Shown here piece by piece: positions 21,099 through 27,677 of a stretch of DNA of 27,677 bases. Where the stretch lies: assembly GCA_903772945.1 (NCBI GenBank), contig CAICTM010001523.1, positions 1 to 27,677 on the forward strand. Reading direction: 5' to 3'. Origin of the DNA: Seminavis robusta (Eukaryota > Bacillariophyta > Bacillariophyceae > Naviculales > Naviculaceae). Position 1 is the stretch's first letter. The number at the start of each line of letters is the position of its first letter. Below the pieces are notes generated by a model. It had not been told where the DNA came from. It saw nothing but the letters and a program-made list of their open reading frames with translations, and did not search any database. The translations under genes were made by a program, and so were the position numbers.

Positions 21099-22264
21099 AT
21101 GTTCAAGCAACTTTTCTTCATCGCGGCGTTGATTGCCACTGCAACGGCAACATCCAACCGCAAGCCTGTAAGTACCGGTAGCTCCTAGCTAGCTAGTTGT
21201 GGCGACAGCTCTTTCCAGCAACCGCGATACGAGGCCTTCCTAGGAGGACTTCCTACGCGTTTGTCTCGTGTGTTGTCGTCCGCCTGGTTGCTAGAACGTA
21301 ATATCAACTCACTACTTGTTTCTCTTTTTCATTAACCGCTACCCGTGCAGATTGCCAAGGATAAAAAGATGGAAGAGCAACGTCGGTTGAAGGCACCTTC
21401 CCCCACTGGTAGCAAAACTCTCCCTACCCCTGCTGTCACTGGTGATCCTCACTTTGTCATGTGGTCCGGTCAGAAGTATGACTTCCATGGTGGATGTGAT
21501 CTTGTCCTTCTCCAAGATCCTGACTTCAATGATGGACAAGGACTTTACATCCATATCCGTACCAAGATTGTACGTTGGTGGTCCTATGTTGAGACTGCAG
21601 GTAAGGACAGGAACAAGCACCGGAATTTGCTTTTTTGAAAGCCCACAAAGAACTCACCTTGTGCTGAAAACTTGCAGTGGTCCAGATTGGAGATGATACT
21701 CTTGAGGTCATGGGTGGTATGGAACCAAAGCAACACTGGGTCAATGGAAAGGCTGGAGACAAGTTAGATGAAAGCAAGCTCATGTCTTTTACCATTGGTG
21801 GCTACCCTGTCCGATTCCGTCAGCTGACTGACAAGTCCTTCCAGTTCAAGATCTTCTTGCCAAATGACCAGAACATTGTCTTGAAGGCCGTCAAGGACTT
21901 TATGCGTGTGGATGTAGAGAATCCTCATGCTGACACCTTTGCAAAGAGTGTTGGTTTGATGGGTAGCTTTGATACTGGCAAGATGTTGGCCCGTGATGGC
22001 ACCGAATTGAATGATGCGGATAAATTTGGAAAGGAATGGCAAGTGCACCGTACTGAACCCATGCTCTTCCACTCTGTTGAGGGAGTGCAACACCCAGAAG
22101 AATGTGCTATGCCCACTGTGCCGCAAGACCAACGCCGATTGGCTGGATCCATCTCTCGCGAACAAGCCGAGATTGCATGTGCCAAGGTGGATGCTGAAAA
22201 CAAGAAGGACTGTGTCTTTGATGTCATGGCCACAAGTGATGTTGACATGGCAGGTGCCTACTAG
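21099..22264 (+). CDS. small secreted GDPH/vWD-like protein, copy 1
   Basis: Exons 21099-21167, 21351-21600 and 21678-22264 give 906 nt, 301 residues. Exon 1 is almost exactly the signal peptide (MFKQLFFIAALIATATATS). A Lys/Glu-rich stretch with RRL follows, then a Pro/Thr/Ser linker and the domain AVTGDPHFVMWSGQKYDFHGGCDLVLL. This is close to the second GDPH domain of the large gene (GDPHFKTF...YDFHGECDLVLL). Also shared are IHIRTKI, a WQV..EP.(L/F)FHS block and the end RRLAGSISREQAEIAC...DCVFDVMATSDVDMAGAY. The domain has fewer Cys than animal vWD. In MUC2/MUC5AC the GDPH bond cleaves autocatalytically; whether it does here is unknown. A role as an extracellular matrix, adhesive or cell-wall protein is an inference. 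Intron 2 and exon 3 are almost identical to copy 2. Confidence 0.85.
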
Positions 22265-23365
22265 GAAGAAAACATGGCTTCCAAAACAAAACCCAACACA
22301 ACAATTGCTTTGAGAACAAACGACGGGCGGGCTGCTCATTCATATATATTTTGTAGGAAGACGCTGTGACAGACAAGCGTCCACGAAAGTGTTCAAAGAA
22401 GGTGATATCTCCCAAAAAGATGCAGCAGCAAGTTGGCTGTGACAAGGCTACTAGTAGTGCCTCTGGGGTAGAAGTAACTCTCTAGTAACACATCGTGTTT
22501 AGTTATTTTCCTTTCTGCATGTTTAGCTAGTAGGCAAAAATCCTCGGCTCGAGCCACAACCGTGCACTACAAACCGTTACGATACAATACAAGACGACAG
22601 AGCGATGCCTATGCGCTGAAAGGGTCGAATGGAACCTCCAAAACCAACTGTCGCCTGTATTAACTTGTAATTACCTGAACTACGGTAGTGCTGCCTGACA
22701 GTTCCTCTTTTGCGGAATACTTCACTCCGAGTCGAGAGCAAAAGCCACTCATTTATGTCTCCATGGATCCCGCAAAAGCCAAGCCCTTCTTGGCCCACAT
22801 GTTGCTTGGCTGGTCCTCAATTCAACTCCCCTGATCCCATCCAAACAGCACCTAGCTAGCTGGTCCTCCTGCTGAATTCTGACTCTTCTTTGCCAAGCCT
22901 GGCCCTCGCTGGCTTCCGTACCATACTACTAGTAGTACCTAACCTCCATAATCTAAAACGATAACGAAGCGCAGTACTCGCTCGCAAGAGAAGCTACAAG
23001 ATCGGGTTTGCAGCCTTCGATGTACAACCGTGTTGGAACCTCCTCTTCAAACGACGGCAGCAGGTACACCAGGTGGTACTAGTCTAGTAGCTCACCAGGT
23101 CCTGGTGGTGGCTTGCCTGGAAGGTTTTAGGGCATGGATTGAATATTCGATTCGTGGATACAATTGAGACGTGCCAGACCCCAGAGCAATTAATTTGAGT
23201 GCCGCAAGGTTGTGTTGTTAATTCTCCGCAAACATCCTTAGCCTCACAAGGAACTTGAGGGCCAACACCTAGAACCTTGCAACATTTCTATTTGCAATCC
23301 GATGGCATCACAATCTCCTCCATACCAAAAGTTGACAGCAAAACGCAGCCGCTACACAGCCGATC
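22265..23365. other. spacer between the two GDPH copies
   Basis: About 1.1 kb has no supported gene. It holds CTAGCTAG/ACTAGTAG words (about 22,850 and 22,930), an inverted motif CACCAGGTCCTGGTGG at about 23,093-23,108, and the copy 1 3' UTR. The 3' flanks of the two copies are not alike, so the duplication or conversion does not extend here. Confidence 0.5.
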
Positions 23366-24464
23366 ATGATCAAGCAACTTTTCTTCATCGTGGCCTTGAT
23401 GGCCACTGCATCCGCTGCAAACCAAAAGCCGGTAAGTTGCGAAGAATACTTCCAACCAACAGGACCGATGATTCCTTTGAGGGCATCGCGCCTCAACCCT
23501 GTTCACAAACGTCTAAATGCCCAGTTTTCTTTGCTCCTTTGCAGGTTGCCAAGGATAAAAAGATGGAAGAGCAACGTCGGTTGAAGGCACCCGGCCCTAC
23601 CCCCCATGGACCACTTCCACCTACTCTTCCTGCTGTCACTGGTGATCCTCACTTTGTCATGTGGTCCGGTCAGAAGTATGACTTCCATGGTGGATGTGAT
23701 CTAGTCCTTCTCCAGGATCCTGACTTCAATGATGGACAAGGACTTTACATCCATATCCGTACCAAGATTGTACGTTGGTGGTCCTATGTTGAGACTGCAG
23801 GTAAGGACAGCAACAAGCACCGGCATTTGCTGTTTTGAAAGCCAACAAAGAACTCACCTTGTGTTGAAAACTTGCAGTGGTCCAGATTGGAGATGATACT
23901 CTTGAGGTCATGGGTGGTATGGAACCAAAGCAACACTGGGTCAATGGAAAGGCTGGAGACAAGTTAGATGAAAGCAAGCTCATGTCTTTTACCATTGGTG
24001 GCTACCCTGTCCGATTCCGTCAGCTGACTGACAAGTCCTTCCAGTTCAAGATCTTCTTGCCAAATGACCAGAACATTGTCTTGAAGGCCGTCAAGGACTT
24101 TATGCGTGTGGATGTAGAGAATCCTCATGCTGACACCTTTGCAAAGAGTGTTGGTTTGATGGGTAGCTTTGATACTGGCAAGATGTTGGCCCGTGATGGC
24201 ACTGAAGTGACTGATGCGGATAAGTTTGGAAAGGAATGGCAAGTGCACCGTACTGAACCCATGCTCTTCCACTCTGTTGAGGGAGTGCAACACCCAGAAG
24301 AATGTGCTATGCCCACTGTGCCGCAAGACCAACGCCGATTGGCTGGATCCATCTCTCGCGAACAAGCCGAGATTGCTTGTGCCAAGGTGGATGCTGAAAA
24401 CAAGAAGGACTGTGTCTTTGATGTCATGGCCACAAGTGATGTTGACATGGCAGGAGCATATTAA
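23366..24464 (+). CDS. small secreted GDPH/vWD-like protein, copy 2
   Basis: Exons 23366-23431, 23545-23800 and 23878-24464 give 909 nt, 302 residues. It has the same intron positions and phases as copy 1. The signal peptide is MIKQLFFIVALMATASAAN. The linker differs from copy 1 (PGPTPHGPLPPTLPAV against PSPTGSKTLPTPAV), but from AVTGDPH to the C-terminus I see only the change GTELND to GTEVTD in the protein. Intron 2 (77 bp in both) is also nearly identical, whereas intron 1 (113 against 183 bp) and both flanks are unrelated. That pattern suggests gene conversion or very recent tandem duplication with replaced flanks. The protein ends in ...MAGAY like copy 1 but uses TAA rather than TAG. Confidence 0.86.
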
Positions 24465-25421
24465 AGGAGAGTGACCCAAAGGAAAGATTGGCCTCAGCTC
24501 AAATTTTCTCTCATCATGTTTGCCCTGGAAGAACAGTCTCCCAATAAGACGCTCTTTCCGAAGAAGGAAGTGGGCCAGCCTTCTTCTACTACTTTGGTAG
24601 TAGGTAATGGAATATGCGTCCATGCTGAGCAGTGGAATGAATAAAACTAAAGAAGTTTTTCTAGAGTTCTGTAAACAGGATCATTTTGTATTGGATTGTG
24701 CAGCTGAAACCGCTAGCGCCAGCTAGAGTAAGTCTAGCTAGCTACAGTGTAGTGGGAGTGATGTAGAGATTCTGACAAATTCTGACCTCTCAGTCTTAGC
24801 CGAAAGCGGAAAGAGCTCCCTGTGCTGGGGTCAGTGAAATAATTCCCGTCGCATGCTGGGCGAGTTAGGCAATAGAATGCATGACCCTGTCCACTATTCC
24901 AAAAATGGGTACTAGTACTGGAGTACAGAACTACAATGGAAGTTAGTGTACTGGATTGATTCAATCTGTAAGCCGGGGGTGTTGCAGGGCATGGAACTGC
25001 TGACCACAGCGGATCTAGAACTAGTAGCCTGTCGCATGCTATCAGTACATGTACCCGACTTGTCTGAGTTGAAACCGACTTGCAAGATCCTACAGGAGAC
25101 AACCAAACCCACCAGGGATGCCTACGACGATTACGAATCAGAATTTTTAAAAGTAAAACCACGTCCACTAGACAGCAACTAAGCAAATCTCTATCATCGA
25201 TAATAACAACAGCTGTACCCTATGCTCCTCTCAATGCAAATCTTGTTCAGGTTAACATTCTTTTCCCGTTTCAGTCCTCTTTCTTCTGCAATTGGCAAAG
25301 TTTCATCCATAGTGATTCGATTCGAGACAGTCCCTCATTGATCTCGGCAGTGCAAAAATGTACCGGTAGATTGGTGGATTGCTTCGATACTTCCTTGGCG
25401 TCTTGAAAAAGCAATATTGAC
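24465..25421. other. spacer with 3' UTR of GDPH copy 2
   Basis: An AATAAA at 24,640-24,645, about 175 bp after the stop of copy 2, may be its polyadenylation signal. A CTAGCTAGCT word lies near 24,735. Opposing open frames (25186-24734 minus, 24946-25182 plus) overlap each other, lack motifs and are not called. Confidence 0.45.
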
Positions 25422-25790
25422 CTACAACAGAGCAATAGCCACACCTGCTAAGCCAACCACAGCAGCTATTTGCGCATTGGTAGCCATAATGTGTGCTGCC
25501 CCACTTCCATCGGTAGGGGCGCTGGCTGGTGCATCGCCAGCAGGAGCTGGTGTAGGCTTTGGAGAAAACGTCTGTGCAAAAGTTTGATTCAAAACTTGCG
25601 AAGTTGGACCCACAGTCCCTACTTGGCTGTCTGGATTCGCCGTCACCATTGGATTTCCACCGCTTGGTAAAGTTTCAGGAGGTAGTGTCATAATTTCGCC
25701 CGCGGTCATGTTATCCTGTGCTGTGGTCGCTGCCAAGAGCAAGAGCATGAACAGGCTGGCCCTGAAGGCTTGAACGGAGGACAACATCAT
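25422..25790 (-). CDS. small secreted, probably GPI-anchored surface protein
   Basis: The 122-residue protein starts at the first of two adjacent ATGs (25790, 25787); the upstream in-frame part is not needed. The signal peptide is MMLSSVQAFRASLFMLLLLA, then ATTAQ. The middle is rich in Pro, Thr, Ala, Ser, Asn and Gln, with Asn-x-Thr sites (NMT, NQT), as in a glycosylated stalk. The C-terminus GSGAAHIMATNAQIAAVVGLAGVAIALL has small residues followed by a hydrophobic tail ending at the stop, the form of a GPI-attachment signal. There is no enzymatic domain. It resembles small mucin-like wall proteins in composition only. Confidence 0.62.
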   Translation of the reverse strand: MMLSSVQAFRASLFMLLLLAATTAQDNMTAGEIMTLPPETLPSGGNPMVTANPDSQVGTVGPTSQVLNQTFAQTFSPKPTPAPAGDAPASAPTDGSGAAHIMATNAQIAAVVGLAGVAIALL

Positions 25791-26006
25791 GGTGGAGGTG
25801 CTGTTTTCTACACAAGTCAAGGAGAAAAGTACATGTAAGTGAAAACAGGGCTCCACAAATAATTTTAAATACGGTACGGTACCAGGCTGAAGAGGTCACC
25901 TATCGTGTGTGTGAGGGAACTCACTTTTCGATTTGGCTAAGAAATTCAAAAATGCCCTGCTCGCGTCATAAAACCATTTTCCCTCCCTCATTCTTTAGAA
26001 GTCAAT
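25791..26006. other. short spacer
   Basis: This is the 5' flank of the small GPI-like gene, and the 3' flank of the ATP-grasp relic. It contains a GGTACGGTACC-type word near 25,873. No gene was seen. Confidence 0.4.
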
Positions 26007-26958
26007 CTAAGGCTTGGCTTCTTCCCAACGGGCCATCAAAACGTACGTGTAGTTTCTAGCATCCAAACCATAGGAACCCAAGGCAAAGCCATCGTTCCAT
26101 TCAACCAGAGCTTTCTCCGTCTCCCCGTGTTTGCTACTGAGGGAATCCATGAGCCCAAAGTCCACGCCATATGCTTTGCCGTGGCTTCTTCCGAGCCTTC
26201 TAGGTCTGCAACAGCTTTTTTGACAAATTCCAAGTCCAGCACTCCAGTTGTACCGGTATGGTCATCCGAATACTTTCGAACACCCACTATTTCCCCGTGC
26301 ACACAAAATACCCGGAACTCTGCATGCCACTTGACCATCAAAGAGCACCATACCTTGCACCCCCCCCCACCCAATTACTGCACCGCCCCCCCCCCCCAAC
26401 ACCACCAAGCTTGCAGTGGAGATCATCCAAGGAGGCCACCATACACCCGGTAAAGGAACGGGAGTCGTAGGGCTTGACAAACAGTGGCTGGGGTAAGAAT
26501 TGCCCATTGTCGCGGGCAGCTCGCTTGAGTTGTTTCACGATCGTTCGCCACACTGGTCGCTTCAGATAGGGTCTCAGTAATTCCGGATAGGAATCGCGGG
26601 ATACTTCAAATTTGTGAACGCCCAATCTATCAAAGGCCTCCGCCACGACAGTGTGATTGCCAACCACCATTTTTTGAGGATGCAAGGAGAGATACTCACC
26701 AAGTTCCTCAAAGGATCTTGTTGGTATTCGCTTTGACGAAAGATCATTGCATACTTGCTCAAACTCTGGTTCAAGAGGTTCGTTTCCTTTCGCCTTCTGT
26801 ACGAGCGCTGATGTAATCGGCAATCTTGAATTGCTCTTTGTATCGTTCTGGCTGAAGGATCCATTTTCATCATTCAAACCACAAGAGGCAGCGCCTCATT
26901 CGCCGTATCTGGTGCCACCCCCAGCAAGGCTGTCACTTGGTCTTGTTGAAGTCGCCAT
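26007..26958 (-). pseudogene. ATP-grasp-like (R2K-type) gene, probably broken
   Basis: An ATG at 26958 opens MATSTRPSDSLAGGGTRYGE but meets an in-frame TGA at 26896-26898. The same frame then continues LNDENGSFSQND...RPVWRTIVKQL...LFVKPYDSRSFTGCMVASLDDL. This is like the nucleotide-binding part of ATP-grasp proteins (FVKP...F.G). It runs into a G/C homopolymer region (26360-26400), after which EFRVFCVHGEIVGVRKYS and FVKKAVADLEG follow. A one-base slip near 26,180 then gives AYGVDFG and EKALVEWNDGFALGSYGLDA, the typical VE.N.G..LG end, stopping at 26007. The homopolymer region could be a short intron (acceptor at 26354-26355), but the stop and the slip still need explaining. The gene is either decaying or affected by sequence error. 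Substrate unknown. Confidence 0.6.
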
Positions 26959-26982
26959 ATCTCATTCAGCAGTTGTGATCTT

Positions 26983-27142
26983 CTACCTGTATCTCGGGCA
27001 CACGTTTCGTCCATACAGGTAGACTGTGAGATCTTCACGCGATAAATTCTTGAATCGATATCTTGTGGGCTACTCGAGAGCTACTTTCAGTGACCTACAA
27101 CATCAGCTCATGTGGACTGGCCTGTGACTGTGCCTATGGTGC
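26983..27142. repeat. 160-bp direct repeat, copy A
   Basis: This starts CTACCTGTATCTCGGGCAC and ends GCCTATGGTGC. It is matched with few differences by 27360-27519. The first ~40 bp contain a 9-bp inverted repeat, TACCTGTAT (26984-26992) and ATACAGGTA (27013-27021), able to form a hairpin. It is non-coding and lies just upstream of the ATP-grasp-like gene start. A small mobile element is possible. Confidence 0.85.
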
Positions 27143-27359
27143 ATAAGCTTTTGATCCATAGAACCTCCATCTAAGGAGCAATCAATTTACAATAGGTTAG
27201 AGGGTGGGTAAGTGGGCTGCTTCTTCACGAAGATCGATTGATCCAAGAAAAGAACAAAAGTGAGGAATCGGGGCATAGTACAATGTATGGGCTGCAATCA
27301 CGGTACAGGGGCAGCACTTTTTTGCAACGCCTGCGAAGGACACTGATTAACGACTACGT
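27143..27359. other. spacer between direct repeats
   Basis: No gene was seen. The word TGCATAAGCTTTTGATCC at 27140-27157 recurs at 27604-27621, so the repeat structure is wider than the 160-bp core and may be nested. Confidence 0.5.
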
Positions 27360-27519
27360 CTACCTGTATCTCGGGCACCACTTTCGTCCATACAGGTAGA
27401 ACTGTGGATCTTCACGCGATAAATTTTTGAATCGATATCTTGTGGTCTACTCGAGAGCTACTTTAAGTGACCTACAACATCAGCTCATGTGGTACTGCCT
27501 GTGACTGTGCCTATGGTGC
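27360..27519. repeat. 160-bp direct repeat, copy B
   Basis: This is a direct copy of 26983-27142 with the same hairpin-forming start and the same GCCTATGGTGC end. The spacing is 377 bp start to start. The remaining bases to 27,677 hold another copy of the TGCATAAGCTTTTGATCC word and no gene. Confidence 0.85.
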
Positions 27520-27677
27520 TAGAGCTAGAAGGCACACCAAGTTGGGTTTTGAAGCAGCATTACTATTGTTATTGCTCTAAAGCTCACTTGGAGTGGATCA
27601 ATTTGCATAAGCTTTTGATCCCTAGCTTTTTTGTTACAGGCGCGCATTTTGAGATGTTATAGGGCTGATGGTGGATG

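Noticed and set aside
24734..25186. Opposing open frames of 150 (-) and 78 (+) codons
   Set aside because: Both are unremarkable in composition, overlap each other and lack motifs.
1..27677. tRNA or rRNA genes
   Set aside because: No cloverleaf with a GTTCRANNC box or conserved rRNA segment was recognised by eye on either strand. A dedicated scan would be decisive.

Overview
The window looks like nuclear DNA of a diatom, most likely a raphid pennate. Genes carry many short GT-AG introns. There is a receptor-type nucleotide cyclase fused to a cAMP/cGMP phosphodiesterase, an architecture common in diatoms. Secreted proteins carry GDPH/von Willebrand D-like domains and Lys/Ser/Asp repeats, and spacers are rich in CTAGCTAG and TACCGGTA words. 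The species is not determined; no marker gene is present.

Layout. 1-1.5 kb: decayed transposase-like gene on the minus strand (hAT-like). 1.8-2.05 kb: cluster of TACTCAC words ending in a perfect 22-bp inverted repeat. 2.345-8.67 kb (+): one large gene that I resolve into 18 exons whose lengths sum to exactly 1596 codons. It encodes TM1, an extracellular sensor with a ~300-residue His/Met-rich insertion, TM2, a class III cyclase and a PDE. 9.17-10.51 kb (-): secreted beta-propeller lactonase-like protein. 10.5-12.37 kb: no recognisable gene. 12.37-18.23 kb (+): three-exon gene for a giant secreted protein with two GDPH domains flanking long 9-residue repeats. 18.99-19.33 kb: inverted relic of the lactonase 3' end. 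19.58-20.54 kb (-): secreted Reeler-like protein. 21.10-22.26 and 23.37-24.46 kb (+): two nearly identical small GDPH proteins with the same three-exon structure. 25.42-25.79 kb (-): small probably GPI-anchored protein. 26.0-26.96 kb (-): damaged ATP-grasp-like gene. 26.98-27.52 kb: 160-bp direct repeat pair.

How it fits together. Apart from the damaged ATP-grasp gene, every gene from 9 to 26 kb carries a signal peptide, so this is a neighbourhood of cell-surface or secreted proteins. Three of those genes share the GDPH module, RRL tripeptides and a common C-terminal motif. The receptor next to them would sense an extracellular cue, possibly copper or another soft metal judging by its His/Met-rich loop, and both make and destroy a cyclic nucleotide inside the cell. 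A regulatory link between receptor and surface proteins is not shown by the sequence. The most novel items are the metal-ligand-rich receptor cyclase and the GDPH/KSGSKDDKP surface-protein cluster.
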